This document shows positions 42,934 through 51,528 of a DNA stretch of 64,000 nucleotides, piece after piece. Origin of the DNA: Methylocystis sp. IM3 (lineage in GTDB: Bacteria > Pseudomonadota > Alphaproteobacteria > Rhizobiales > Beijerinckiaceae). The DNA lies in contig NZ_JBBPBZ010000002.1 in NCBI RefSeq assembly GCF_038070105.1, positions 1,748,001 to 1,812,000 on the forward strand, given 5' to 3'. A program made the position numbers and the translations under genes. The notes beneath the pieces are model-generated. The model was not told the DNA's origin and made no database searches. It worked only from the letters and a program-made list of their open reading frames with translations. Numbering within the stretch: the first letter of the stretch is position 1; each line of letters starts with the position of its first letter.

Positions 42934-43488
42934 ATGATCAAGGCGATTGTGTTCGCGGCTGCGCTGGCCACGGCGGGAGCTGGCGTCGTCTATGCGCAGC
43001 AGAGCGGAACCACCGGCGGAACGCCGGGCTCGACCATGGGGACCGGCGCCGAGCGCGGAACCACCGGCACGATGGGCATGGAGCGGGGGACCACTGGCGG
43101 GACGGGCAAGGCGGGCTCGCAGACGATGGGCGCCCGCGAAGGCGCGATGGGTAAGACCGCCCAGATGATGACGACCTTGCCGCAGCATGTGACGGCCGTT
43201 TCCAATTGGTACGATCAGAACGTTTACGACCCGAATGAGAACAAGATCGGGGAAGTGAAGGACATGCTGCTCGATCGCGAGGGCAAGGTTCAGGCCGTGA
43301 TCATTTCTGTGGGCGGCTTCCTCGGCATGGGCGAGAAGGATGTGGCGGTTCCATTCGACGCCGTCGGGGCGACCCAGCGCGACAACAAGTGGTGGCTGAG
43401 CATGAACGCGAGCAAGGATGAGCTGCGCACGGCGCCCGGCTTCCGTTACGACCGTTCGAAGAATGCCTGGACGGTGGCTGTCCGCTGA
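42934..43488 (+). CDS. Exported PRC-barrel domain protein
   Basis: 184 residues: signal peptide (MIKAIVFAAALATAGAGVVYA), a Gly/Thr/Met-rich linker (GTTGGTPGSTMGTGAERG and similar), and a PRC-barrel domain (NVYDPNENKIGEVKDMLLDR; VQAVIISVGGFLGMGEKDVA). GGGAG lies 8 bases before ATG 42934. PRC-barrels bind RNA or membranes in other proteins; exported versions of this layout in Hyphomicrobiales are of unknown function and often stress-induced. Confidence 0.82.
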   Translation: MIKAIVFAAALATAGAGVVYAQQSGTTGGTPGSTMGTGAERGTTGTMGMERGTTGGTGKAGSQTMGAREGAMGKTAQMMTTLPQHVTAVSNWYDQNVYDPNENKIGEVKDMLLDREGKVQAVIISVGGFLGMGEKDVAVPFDAVGATQRDNKWWLSMNASKDELRTAPGFRYDRSKNAWTVAVR

Positions 43489-43525
43489 AGAAATATGACG
43501 CGCTGAAAACCTGGCTCGAGATGAG

Positions 43526-43550
43526 CCCCGCCGCAGGATGTGGCGGGGTT
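43526..43550 (+). terminator. Hairpin after the PRC-barrel gene
   Basis: CCCCGCC and GGCGGGG form a 7-bp stem with a 9-base loop followed by TTCGTG. It lies between convergent genes and may serve both. Confidence 0.45.
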
Positions 43551-43618
43551 CGTGTTACTTCTTCGTCGAATTTCCGAACCCGCTCGATCCTGCTTTTTTG
43601 AGATCAGGCAGCTTTCCA

Positions 43619-43912
43619 TCAGCCGCATTTGCAGCGGAAGGCGTCCGTCATGTCGTTCATCTTGCAGCGGCAGCGCCACGCATCGGATGACAGGAGAAAA
43701 AGTTCGGTCAGGACTTCGACGGGTCCGGGAACCTCGCGCTCTCCGTCCTCCCACTTCCGAACCGTCCTCCCGCTCGAGACACGCACGAGCCGCGCAAACT
43801 CATCGAGGGTGAGCCCGAGGGCAAGCCGCGATCGTCGGAGTTCTTCGCCGGTCATGTCGCCACCGAAAAATGAGAGAGGCGCGAAATCCCGCGCCTCGTC
43901 TTTGTCCATCAT
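43619..43912 (-). CDS. XRE-type HTH protein with C-terminal CxC pairs
   Basis: 97 residues from ATG 43912. Helix-turn-helix at about residues 21-63 (GEELRRSRLALGLTLDEFAR; SSGRTVRKWEDGEREVPGPV), then a short helix and the tail WRCRCKMNDM-TDAFRCKCG with Cys81, Cys83, Cys94 and Cys96, an apparent tetrathiolate metal site. The start codon overlaps the stop of the upstream Cys/His-rich gene (TGATG), so the two are translationally coupled. A perfect inverted repeat at 44146-44162 ahead of the pair is a likely autoregulatory operator. Function as a metal- or redox-responsive repressor is inference. Confidence 0.72.
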   Translation of the reverse strand: MMDKDEARDFAPLSFFGGDMTGEELRRSRLALGLTLDEFARLVRVSSGRTVRKWEDGEREVPGPVEVLTELFLLSSDAWRCRCKMNDMTDAFRCKCG

Positions 43913-44100
43913 CAGCCGCAGCAGCAGCCCTTCTTTCTCGCGGGCTCGGTTGCCTGAACCTGCTTGGCGCGCTCCTCCTGGACGCGCGCCCAGAGGGCAT
44001 GAAGCTGCCGCTCGAGCTCCGCCAAGGTCGGAGCCGCGGCCTTGCCGCCCCCGCAACAGCCGCCATGGCCATGTCCGGTGTGAGTGTTCTCGGTGCTCAT
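43912..44100 (-). CDS. Small Cys/His-rich protein, possible metal chelator
   Basis: 62 residues. N-terminal HTGHGHGGCCGGGK (His8? His10, His12; Cys15, Cys16), a central charged amphipathic helix of about 25 residues (TLAELERQLHALWARVQEER), and C-terminal KKGCCCG (Cys59-61). AGGAGA lies before the ATG. A helix bracketed by Cys-rich ends suggests a metal-binding hairpin or thiol buffer. No family recognised. Coupled to the following HTH gene. Confidence 0.68.
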   Translation of the reverse strand: MSTENTHTGHGHGGCCGGGKAAAPTLAELERQLHALWARVQEERAKQVQATEPARKKGCCCG

Positions 44101-44145
44101 CTATTTCTCCTAAAAATCAGGCTTAGCGCCTTATTTCTCAGAGAT

Positions 44146-44162
44146 TGTGCCCATTGGGCACA
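44146..44162. promoter_or_regulatory. Perfect 8-1-8 inverted repeat, candidate operator
   Basis: TGTGCCCA-T-TGGGCACA lies 46 bases before the Cys-rich gene. On the minus strand a TTGAAA box borders it at spacing that would put the repeat between -35 and -10, where a repressor would block polymerase. The coupled HTH protein is the obvious ligand. Confidence 0.5.
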
Positions 44163-44219
44163 TTTTCAAGATCTGTGGCGTCATTTTTCAGTTGGGCTGC
44201 TGGCTGCCTATAGCAAAAC

Positions 44220-45725
44220 TCACATCCGAGCCGGCAGTTTGTCCTCGTCGGCGAGGTTCGAGAAGCGCGTGACCTCCGCCTCGAAGGCGAGGGGGACTGT
44301 CCCAGTGGGGCCGTGGCGTTGCTTGCCGATGATGGCCTCGGCGCGGCCATGGGCGCGCTCCATCTCGGCCATCCAGTTGATATGCTCCTCGGTGCCTTCG
44401 CGCGGCTCCTTGTTCTTGAGGTAGTATTCCTCGCGGTAGACGAAGAGCACCACGTCGGCGTCCTGCTCGATAGAGCCCGATTCGCGGAGGTCGGAGAGCT
44501 GCGGGCGCTTGTCGTCGCGCGATTCGACCTGACGCGAGAGCTGCGAAAGCGCGATCACCGGAACGTTCAGCTCCTTCGCCAGCGCCTTCAGGCCGGTGGT
44601 GATTTCGGTGAGCTCCTGCACGCGATTGTCGCCGCGCGACCGCGAGCCGGCGAGAAGCTGCAAATAGTCGACGACCAGGAGATCGAGACCCTTCTGCCGC
44701 TTCAGCCGCCGGGCCCGCGCGACGAGCTGCGCGATGGAGATGCCGCCGCTCTGGTCGATGTAGAAGGGAATGCTCTGCATCTCGCGCGAGGCCGCGACGA
44801 TGCGCTCGAAATCGTCCTGGTTGAGATCGCCGCGTCGAATCTTGTAGCTCGGCACGCCGGATTGTTCCGCGATCACGCGCGTCGCCAATTGCTCGGCGGA
44901 CATTTCGAGCGAGAAGAAACCGACGATGCCGCCATTGATGGTCTTGTGGGAACCATCGGGCTCCACGTCGAACTGGTATGCCTTCGCGATGTTGAAGGCC
45001 ATGTTGGTGGCGAGCGCCGTCTTGCCCATGCCGGGACGGCCGGCGACGATGATGAGGTCGGACTTTTGCAGGCCGCCCATCTTCTCGTCGAGATCAATCA
45101 GACCCGTTGCAATGCCGGAGAGATGGCCGTCGCGCATATAGGCGCTGGACGCCATGTCGATGGCGATGGCGAGCGCGTCGGAAAAACGCTGAAAGCCGCC
45201 TTCATAGCGGCCCGTCTCGGCGATCGAATAGAGCTTGCGCTCAGCCTCCTCGATCTGCGCGCGCGGGCTCGCGTCGACGGGCGAATCGAAAGCCGTGTTG
45301 ACGATGTCTTCGCCGATGACAATGAGGTCGCGGCGCAGGGCGAGGTCGTGGATGATTCGGCCATAGTCCTCGGCGTTGATGATCGTCGTCGCCTCGGCGG
45401 CGAGACGGGCGAGATAGGCCTGGATCGTCACGCCGGCCGGCAGTTCGATGTCGGCGAGAAAGGTTTTCAGCGTGACGACGGTGGCGAGCTTGCCGGCGCG
45501 GATGAGCTGCGCGGTCGTCTCAAAGATGCGGCGATGCAGCTCCTCCGAGAAATGCTCGGGGCGCAGGAAGTCGGAGACGCGATCGAAGGCGTCGTTGTTG
45601 ACGAGAATGGCGCCGAGCAGCGCCTGTTCGGCCTCGATATTATGCGGAGGCGAGCGATAGGCTGGCGCATCGGGCTGCGCGACCTGATAGAGGCGCGCGC
45701 CCGCCAAGTGTTCGACTGGAGGCAT
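44220..45725 (-). CDS. dnaB: Replicative DNA helicase
   Basis: 501 residues; hexameric ATPase that unwinds DNA at the fork. The N-terminal primase-binding domain (PPHNIEAEQALLGAILVNND) and the RecA-like C-terminal domain are complete, with Walker A AGRPGMGKTAL near residue 227, LLVVDYLQLL (Walker B), and SQLSRQVESRDDKRPQLSDL. No intein is present, although dnaB is a frequent intein site. In many alphaproteobacteria rplI precedes dnaB; here it does not. Confidence 0.96.
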   Translation of the reverse strand: MPPVEHLAGARLYQVAQPDAPAYRSPPHNIEAEQALLGAILVNNDAFDRVSDFLRPEHFSEELHRRIFETTAQLIRAGKLATVVTLKTFLADIELPAGVTIQAYLARLAAEATTIINAEDYGRIIHDLALRRDLIVIGEDIVNTAFDSPVDASPRAQIEEAERKLYSIAETGRYEGGFQRFSDALAIAIDMASSAYMRDGHLSGIATGLIDLDEKMGGLQKSDLIIVAGRPGMGKTALATNMAFNIAKAYQFDVEPDGSHKTINGGIVGFFSLEMSAEQLATRVIAEQSGVPSYKIRRGDLNQDDFERIVAASREMQSIPFYIDQSGGISIAQLVARARRLKRQKGLDLLVVDYLQLLAGSRSRGDNRVQELTEITTGLKALAKELNVPVIALSQLSRQVESRDDKRPQLSDLRESGSIEQDADVVLFVYREEYYLKNKEPREGTEEHINWMAEMERAHGRAEAIIGKQRHGPTGTVPLAFEAEVTRFSNLADEDKLPARM

Positions 45726-46028
45726 TGGGTCTCAACTGTGAATGAAACGCCGGGGCTTTCTGACGCGACGCGGAAGCCGTCCGGACGGCACGAGACATTC
45801 GCACGCCGCCGCTCCCCGCGCCAGCCACGGCTCTTAACGACAGGTTTCTTCGGCCGGGGTTGCGAGTCATATCCACAACCACGGCCAGGATTTCGCCAAG
45901 CGGCGACAAAAGAGCTTGCCTGCGACGCGAATCACCTTCGCATCGTACGCTCGCGCCGCGATGGCGCCAATGGCTGTCGTTTTATGGGGGGCATGCGCCG
46001 CCGCCCGCGCGGCGCATGATCCACCTGA
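45726..46028. other. Intergenic region with a 10-bp hairpin
   Basis: About 300 bases between two minus-strand genes. CATGCGCCGC (45992-46001) and GCGGCGCATG (46009-46018) form a perfect stem with a 7-base loop just past the end of the hydrolase gene and may act as its terminator, though only CCCCCATAAAA follows. The dnaB promoter must lie in the remainder; no clear consensus boxes are visible. Confidence 0.45.
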
Positions 46029-46703
46029 TCAATCCCCGCGCGCGGGGATCAGGATGCGCGGCGGATTGCCGAGGCGCCTGTCGAGATAGGCGTCGACATG
46101 CGCGATCAGCGGCTCGACCTTGTTCTCGAAGAAATGATTGGCGCCCTCGACCACGGCGTGTTCGATGACGATGCCCTTCTGCGTCTTGAGCTTCTCGATC
46201 AGCCCGGTGACTTCCTTGAGCGGGGCGACGCGGTCCTGATCCCCGTGGATGAAGAGGCCAGACGAGGGGCAGGGGGCGAGGAAGGAGAAATCGAACCGGT
46301 TGGCCGGCGGCGCGACCGAGACGAAGCCCTCGATCTCGGGCCGGCGCATGAGCAGCTGCATGCCGATCCAGGAGCCGAAGGATACGCCCGCGATCCAGCA
46401 GGCGCGCGCCTCGGGGTTCACCGCCTGCGCCCAGTCGAGCGCGGCGGCGGCGTCCGACAATTCGCCCGAGCCATGGTCGAAAGCGCCCTGAGAGCGGCCG
46501 ACGCCGCGAAAGTTGAAGCGCAGCACCGAAAAGCCACGCTCCGCAAAAGCGTAGTACAGGTGATAGACGATCTGATTGTTCATCGTCCCGCCGAACTGCG
46601 GGTGCGGATGCAGGATGATGGCGATCGGCGCGCCGCGCGTGGCGGACTGATGGAAGCGGCCTTCGAGCCTCCCGGCCGGTCCGGTGAAGATGACTTCGGG
46701 CAT
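46029..46703 (-). CDS. Alpha/beta hydrolase, dienelactone-hydrolase-like
   Basis: 224 residues. The fold is complete: HPHPQFGGTMNNQIVYHLYY, FNFRGVGRSQGAFDHGSGEL, nucleophile elbow GVSFGSWIGMQLL (Ser), LFIHGDQDRVAP (Asp) and EGANHFFENKV (His). This HPHPxxGG family (often named YsgA/2-like or 'alpha/beta hydrolase, DUF-like') is widely conserved in alphaproteobacteria; the substrate is unknown. ATG 46703 has AGGGA upstream; the longer frame is not supported. Confidence 0.85.
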   Translation of the reverse strand: MPEVIFTGPAGRLEGRFHQSATRGAPIAIILHPHPQFGGTMNNQIVYHLYYAFAERGFSVLRFNFRGVGRSQGAFDHGSGELSDAAAALDWAQAVNPEARACWIAGVSFGSWIGMQLLMRRPEIEGFVSVAPPANRFDFSFLAPCPSSGLFIHGDQDRVAPLKEVTGLIEKLKTQKGIVIEHAVVEGANHFFENKVEPLIAHVDAYLDRRLGNPPRILIPARGD

Positions 46704-46853
46704 TGGAAATCCCTGTGGAAACGGGCTGGGCGGCTTCTTACCACGCTTGACCGAGTAAAATGCAAGGGAATTCGATGGCGCCGGTGACGCGATCCGGGTC
46801 GAAGCCCGGCCGCGCATCTCCCGAAGTCGGGCCGCTGCGCCTACATCTTTCTT

Positions 46854-47930
46854 ATGTCCGTCATCGCCTCACGCGCTCGCGCGCCCATCCTTCTGGCTCT
46901 CGCTGCGGCTCTTCTCTGGCTCGCGGCGACAAGCTTTCCGGCGGCCTTCGACGGCGTCCGTCTCGCCGCCGCCAGGGACGATCCTGTCGCGCTCGCCGAC
47001 GCCGGGCTCGACCAGACGCTGACGCCGGCGCGATTCTCGGCCGGGCTGGAGTCGGCGCTTGTGGCTGGCGACGCCGACCTTGCCGAGAGCTTTCTCGCGC
47101 TCGGCCGAACGCGCGGGCTGGCGCCGACGCCTGAGCAGCAGGGACGGCTCGAGGCGCTCCGGGCGAAGGCCGGAGAGGCGGCGGTCGAGGAATTTGCGGA
47201 GGGCTTCCTCCATGGCGCAAGGGAAGGCGGCGCGGCCTTCGCCGGGGCGCTCGCCGGCGACCTTACCGGCTATGGGGACGTTCGCGATCTGTGGAACGAA
47301 GCAGAGAAGGGCCGTCGTGGCGAGAAGACAGATGAAGTCGTCATCGGGCTGGCGGCGGCCGGGCTTGCGCTCTCCGCCGCCACCTGGTCCAGCGTCGGCG
47401 CCTTGCTGCCCGCGCGCTCTGGCCTCACGCTTGTCAAAAGCGCCCGGAAAGCCGGGCGCCTCTCCACGCCGCTCGCCAAAACCCTGAGCGCCGCCGCCGC
47501 GGCGGCGGTGGATCGGGACGCGTTGTCCGCCGGCGTTTCGGCGGCGGCCCGGCTCGACCTCGCCGCCGCCCGCGCGGCGGTGATCAAGGCCGTGCGGCCC
47601 GGCGCGCTGACGGGATTCCGTGCGCTCGGCGAGGATGCGGCGGCGATCTACCGCCGGGCGGGCGCGCGGGGCGTGCGGGACGTTCTGGCGGTCGCCGAAG
47701 ACGGCGCGGAGGTTCGCAAGGCCGCGCGCCTTGCGGCGGCGAGAGGCGGCGCGACGCGGGCGATTCTGGCGACCCTCGGGCGGGGGGCGCTGGTTTTTCT
47801 GGGTCTCACGACGGCAGCGGTCGAGGCGGTCTTCGCCTGTCTCGGCGCGCTCCTCGGACTCGCCATGCTGGCCCAGCGTTTTGGGTTCTGGTTGGGGGCA
47901 GGCCTCCCACTCGGGCGCCGGAAAGAGTAA
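46854..47930 (+). CDS. Hypothetical membrane protein heading the SUF operon
   Basis: 358 residues, very Ala/Arg-rich. A hydrophobic N-terminus (APILLALAAALLWLAATSFP) is followed by a region with a short repeat-like helix content (ADAGLDQTLTPARFSAGLES), a central hydrophobic segment (VVIGLAAAGLALSAATWSSV) and C-terminal membrane helices (LGRGALVFLGLTTAAVEAVF; CLGALLGLAMLAQRFGFWLG). No family recognised with confidence. It ends 9 bases before the IscS-like gene, so it is the first gene of the SUF operon, although its link to Fe-S assembly is unknown. Confidence 0.7.
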   Translation: MSVIASRARAPILLALAAALLWLAATSFPAAFDGVRLAAARDDPVALADAGLDQTLTPARFSAGLESALVAGDADLAESFLALGRTRGLAPTPEQQGRLEALRAKAGEAAVEEFAEGFLHGAREGGAAFAGALAGDLTGYGDVRDLWNEAEKGRRGEKTDEVVIGLAAAGLALSAATWSSVGALLPARSGLTLVKSARKAGRLSTPLAKTLSAAAAAAVDRDALSAGVSAAARLDLAAARAAVIKAVRPGALTGFRALGEDAAAIYRRAGARGVRDVLAVAEDGAEVRKAARLAAARGGATRAILATLGRGALVFLGLTTAAVEAVFACLGALLGLAMLAQRFGFWLGAGLPLGRRKE

Positions 47931-47939
47931 ATCTGTCCC

Positions 47940-49100
47940 ATGTCAAGGAATCGCATCTACCTCGACCATAACGCTACCTCGCCGCTGCGCCCCGAGGCGC
48001 GCGCGGCGATGCTCGCGGCGCTGGAGGGGCCGGGCAACGCCTCCGCCGTCCATGCTGAAGGGCGGGCGGCCAAGGCGGCGCTGGAGCAGGCGCGGGCGGC
48101 GATCGCCAGGGGGCTGGGGACAGCGGCCCGAAACGTGACCTTCACGAGCGGCGCCACCGAGGCGGCGACTCTCGTCCTCACGCCCATGTTGCATCGCGAG
48201 AAAGAAGAGGCTCCGATCGACGTTCTCCTGCTCGGCGCGGGGGAGCATCCGGCCGTGCTTCAGGGCGGCCGCTTTCCGGCCGGGGCCGTCGAGCGCGTGG
48301 CGCTGACGCCGGACGGGGCGCTCTCTCTGCCCGCCCTCGACGCGGCGCTCGCCCGCCATGCCGGGCGGCGGCTCATGCTCGCGCTACAGGCCGTAAACAA
48401 CGAGACGGGCGTGATTCAGCCGGTCCGTGAGGCGGCGGCGCGGGTCCACGCCGTGGGCGGCCTCGTCGTCTGCGACGCCACGCAGGCGATCGGCCGAATC
48501 GAAACGACATTCGAGACGACCGAATCGGATTTCCTGTTCTTCTCCTCGCACAAGCTCGGCGGTCCCATGGGGGCGGGGGCGCTTGCCGCGGCGCAAGATA
48601 ATCTCCACATAACGGAAACACTATTGCGCGGCGGCGGACAAGAGTTCGGTCGCCGCGCCGGCACCGAGAATGTCGCCGCAATCGCCGGATTCGCCGCTGC
48701 TTTCGAGGCCGCGTCGAAGGGGCGGGAGGCGGAGGCCGCGAGGCTCGGCCTGCTGCGCGACCGGCTGGAAAGGCGGATTGCGCAGATTGCTCCCGACGCC
48801 CGCTTCTTCGGGCGGGGAGCGGCGCGCGTCGCTTGCGTCTCGGCTTTCGCCCTTCCCGGCATGCCGGCGCATACCTTGTTGATGGCGCTGGATCTTTCTG
48901 GCGTCGCCGTTTCGAGCGGCTCCGCCTGCTCGTCGGGCAAGGTGCGCGAGTCCCATGTGCTGGCGGCGATGGGGGCGCAAGAAAAAGAGGCGTTGCGCGT
49001 CAGTCTGGGTTGGTCTACGCGCGAAGTCGATGTAGAACAGTTTGGAATGGTTCTATCGGAGGTCGTGGACCGTATCAGGTTGCGACGTTCCGTCGCCTAA
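47940..49100 (+). CDS. Cysteine desulfurase, IscS/NifS-like (class I)
   Basis: 386 residues. PLP enzyme converting cysteine to alanine with a persulfide on the enzyme. IYLDHNATSPLRPEA, FTSGATEAATL, PLP lysine Lys205 in SSHKLGGPMGAG, and the mobile-loop cysteine Cys330 in SSGSACSSGKVRESHVLAAM mark the class I branch. It heads the suf genes and supplies sulfur together with, or alternatively to, SufS further down. Alphaproteobacterial SUF operons commonly carry both types. Start ATG 47940 has GAAAGAG upstream. Confidence 0.9.
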   Translation: MSRNRIYLDHNATSPLRPEARAAMLAALEGPGNASAVHAEGRAAKAALEQARAAIARGLGTAARNVTFTSGATEAATLVLTPMLHREKEEAPIDVLLLGAGEHPAVLQGGRFPAGAVERVALTPDGALSLPALDAALARHAGRRLMLALQAVNNETGVIQPVREAAARVHAVGGLVVCDATQAIGRIETTFETTESDFLFFSSHKLGGPMGAGALAAAQDNLHITETLLRGGGQEFGRRAGTENVAAIAGFAAAFEAASKGREAEAARLGLLRDRLERRIAQIAPDARFFGRGAARVACVSAFALPGMPAHTLLMALDLSGVAVSSGSACSSGKVRESHVLAAMGAQEKEALRVSLGWSTREVDVEQFGMVLSEVVDRIRLRRSVA

Positions 49101-49158
49101 TCGGCGGGACCGGATCGGCCGGCGGGCCTTGAACCCGTCGTGACGAGGAGAAGAGACG

Positions 49159-50628
49159 ATGGCGGCTCGTCAGGAGACCGTTGCGCGCGTCGAGGAAATC
49201 GACGTCGACGCCTATAAGTATGGCTTTACGACCGATATCGAGTCGGAGAAGGCGCCCAAGGGGCTGAGCGAAGACATTGTTCGCTTCATCTCCGCCAAGA
49301 AGAACGAACCCGAGTGGCTGACCGAATGGCGGCTGGAGGCCTATCGCCGCTGGCTGACCATGCGTGAGCCGAATTGGGCGCGGGTCAATTATCCTGCGAT
49401 CGACTATCAGGACCTTTATTACTACTCCGCGCCGAAATCGACGCCGGGTCCGAAGTCGCTGGACGAGGTCGATCCAGAGCTTCTGCGCACCTATGAGAAG
49501 CTCGGCATCCCGCTGCGCGAGCAGGAGATTCTCGCGGGCGTCGAGACGCGCAAGGTGGCGGTCGACGCCGTGTTCGATTCGGTCTCCGTCGCGACGACCT
49601 TCAAGGAGGAACTGGCGAAGGCAGGGGTGATCTTCTGCCCGATCTCCGAGGCCGTGCAGACGCATCCCGAACTCGTGCGTAAATATCTCGGCTCGGTCGT
49701 GCCGGTGACCGACAATTTCTACGCCACGCTGAACAGCGCCGTCTTCTCCGACGGCTCCTTCGTCTATGTGCCCAAGGGCGTGCGCTGCCCGATGGAGCTT
49801 TCGACCTATTTCCGCATCAACGAGCAGAAGACGGGGCAATTCGAGCGCACGCTGATCATCGCCGACGAAGGCTCTTATGTCAGCTATCTCGAAGGCTGCA
49901 CGGCGCCAAAGCGCGACGAGAATCAGCTCCACGCCGCGGTGGTCGAACTCGTCGCGCTCGACGACGCCGAGATCAAATATTCAACGGTGCAGAACTGGTA
50001 TCCCGGCGACAGCGAGGGCAAAGGCGGCATTTACAATTTCGTCACCAAGCGCGGCGATTGCCGGGGCCGCAATTCGCATATTTCCTGGACGCAGGTGGAG
50101 ACGGGATCGGCGATCACCTGGAAATATCCGTCCTGCATTTTGCGCGGCGATGGTTCGCAAGGCGAATTCTATTCGATTGCGGTGTCGAACGGCCATCAGC
50201 AGGTCGACAGCGGGACGAAGATGATTCATCTGGGCCGCAACACCAGAAGCCGCATCGTGTCCAAGGGCATTTCGGCAGGCAAGTCGCAAAACACCTATCG
50301 CGGACAGGTCTCGGCGCATCGCAAGGCGGATGGCGCGCGCAACTTCACGCAATGCGACAGTCTGCTGATCGGCCACGAATGCGGAGCGCATACGGTACCC
50401 TATATCGAATCGAAGAACCCGAGCGCGCAGTTCGAGCACGAGGCGACGACCTCGAGGATCTCCGAGGACCAGCTGTTCTACGCCATGCAACGCGGGCTCT
50501 CGGCCGAAGAGGCGACGGCGCTGATCGTCAACGGATTCGTGCGCGATGTCTTGCAGCAATTGCCGATGGAGTTCGCGGTCGAGGCGCAAAAGCTGATCTC
50601 GATCTCGCTCGAGGGGAGCGTGGGGTAA
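49159..50628 (+). CDS. sufB: Fe-S cluster scaffold subunit SufB
   Basis: 489 residues; forms the SufBC2D scaffold on which clusters are built. The signature region [20 protein letters not shown] near the C-terminus, [20 protein letters not shown], and [20 protein letters not shown] are present, including the Cys that accepts persulfide in the C-terminal [17 protein letters not shown] segment. GAGGAGAAGAG lies before the ATG. Preceded by the IscS-like gene and separated from sufC by a pair of palindromes. Confidence 0.96.
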   Translation: MAARQETVARVEEIDVDAYKYGFTTDIESEKAPKGLSEDIVRFISAKKNEPEWLTEWRLEAYRRWLTMREPNWARVNYPAIDYQDLYYYSAPKSTPGPKSLDEVDPELLRTYEKLGIPLREQEILAGVETRKVAVDAVFDSVSVATTFKEELAKAGVIFCPISEAVQTHPELVRKYLGSVVPVTDNFYATLNSAVFSDGSFVYVPKGVRCPMELSTYFRINEQKTGQFERTLIIADEGSYVSYLEGCTAPKRDENQLHAAVVELVALDDAEIKYSTVQNWYPGDSEGKGGIYNFVTKRGDCRGRNSHISWTQVETGSAITWKYPSCILRGDGSQGEFYSIAVSNGHQQVDSGTKMIHLGRNTRSRIVSKGISAGKSQNTYRGQVSAHRKADGARNFTQCDSLLIGHECGAHTVPYIESKNPSAQFEHEATTSRISEDQLFYAMQRGLSAEEATALIVNGFVRDVLQQLPMEFAVEAQKLISISLEGSVG

Positions 50629-50640
50629 GCGCCCCGCGAC

Positions 50641-50742
50641 ATGGCCGGGCTTTTCCCGGCCATCCACGCGTGTCGAACACTGCGGCTCTCGCCCGCAATT
50701 ATGGAACAGGAAAGACGTGGATGGCCGGCGCAAGGCCGGCCA
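50641..50742. repeat. Paired REP-like palindromes between sufB and sufC
   Basis: Two palindromes face each other: ATGGCCGGG/CCCGGCCAT (50641-50663) and TGGCCGGC/GCCGGCCA (50722-50742). Their flanks are also complementary (CCGGCCATCCACG at 50656-50668 with CGTGGATGGCCGG at 50716-50728, 13 of 13), so a long stem is possible. The layout is that of BIME-type repeats and interrupts an operon. Confidence 0.65.
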
Positions 50743-50771
50743 CGACGACCAAAGGCCGGAAGAGTTTTACG

Positions 50772-51524
50772 ATGCTCGAAATCAAAAACCTCCACGTTTC
50801 GGTCGGCGACCGAAAGATTCTCAAGGGTCTTTCCCTCACCGTAAAGGACGGCGAGGTCGCCGCCATCATGGGGCCGAACGGCACCGGTAAGTCGACGCTC
50901 TCCTATGTGATCGCCGGCCGCGAGGGCTATGATGTCACGGACGGCGAGGTTCTGCTCAATGGCGAGAACATTCTCGGCCTCGAGCCCAACGAGCGCGCCG
51001 CGCGGGGGCTGTTTCTCGCCTTTCAATATCCGGTCGAAATCCCCGGCGTCGCCACCATGACCTTCCTCAAGGCCGCGATGAACGCCCAGCGACGTGCGCG
51101 TGGGGACGCGGAGTTGCAGACGCCCGACTTCATGAAGCGCGTGCGCGACGCCGCGGGCAAGCTCGGCGTGTCTCAGGAGATGTTGCGCCGGCCGCTCAAC
51201 TCCGGCTTCTCCGGCGGCGAGAAGAAGCGCATGGAAGTGTTGCAGATGGCGCTGCTGGAGCCGACCGTCGGCATTCTCGACGAGACCGACTCCGGCCTCG
51301 ACATCGATGCTCTGCGGGTCGTGTCGGAGGGCGTCAATGCGCTGCGGTCGCCGCGACGCTCCTTCCTGGTCATCACCCATTATCAGCGGCTGCTCGACTA
51401 CATCAAACCTGACACGGTGCATGTGATGGCGAAGGGCGTGATTCAACGCTCGGGCGGGCCGGAACTGGCGCTGGAGCTCGAAGAGCGCGGATACCAGGAA
51501 TATCTGTCGGACGAGGCGGCGTAG
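50772..51524 (+). CDS. sufC: Fe-S assembly ATPase SufC
   Basis: 250 residues; ABC-type ATPase driving the SufBCD scaffold. Walker A GPNGTGKST near residue 34, FLAFQYPVEIPGV in the Q-loop, signature NSGFSGGEKKRMEVLQMA near 143, Walker B GILDETDSGLDIDAL and ITHYQRLLDYIKPD with the switch His. The start at ATG 50772 gives the standard length. Stop is five bases before sufD. Confidence 0.96.
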   Translation: MLEIKNLHVSVGDRKILKGLSLTVKDGEVAAIMGPNGTGKSTLSYVIAGREGYDVTDGEVLLNGENILGLEPNERAARGLFLAFQYPVEIPGVATMTFLKAAMNAQRRARGDAELQTPDFMKRVRDAAGKLGVSQEMLRRPLNSGFSGGEKKRMEVLQMALLEPTVGILDETDSGLDIDALRVVSEGVNALRSPRRSFLVITHYQRLLDYIKPDTVHVMAKGVIQRSGGPELALELEERGYQEYLSDEAA

Positions 51525-51528
51525 GCGG

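Noticed and set aside
44313..46019. Plus-strand frame of 568 codons opposite dnaB
   Set aside because: dnaB motifs on the other strand are complete; this frame is a high-GC antisense artefact.
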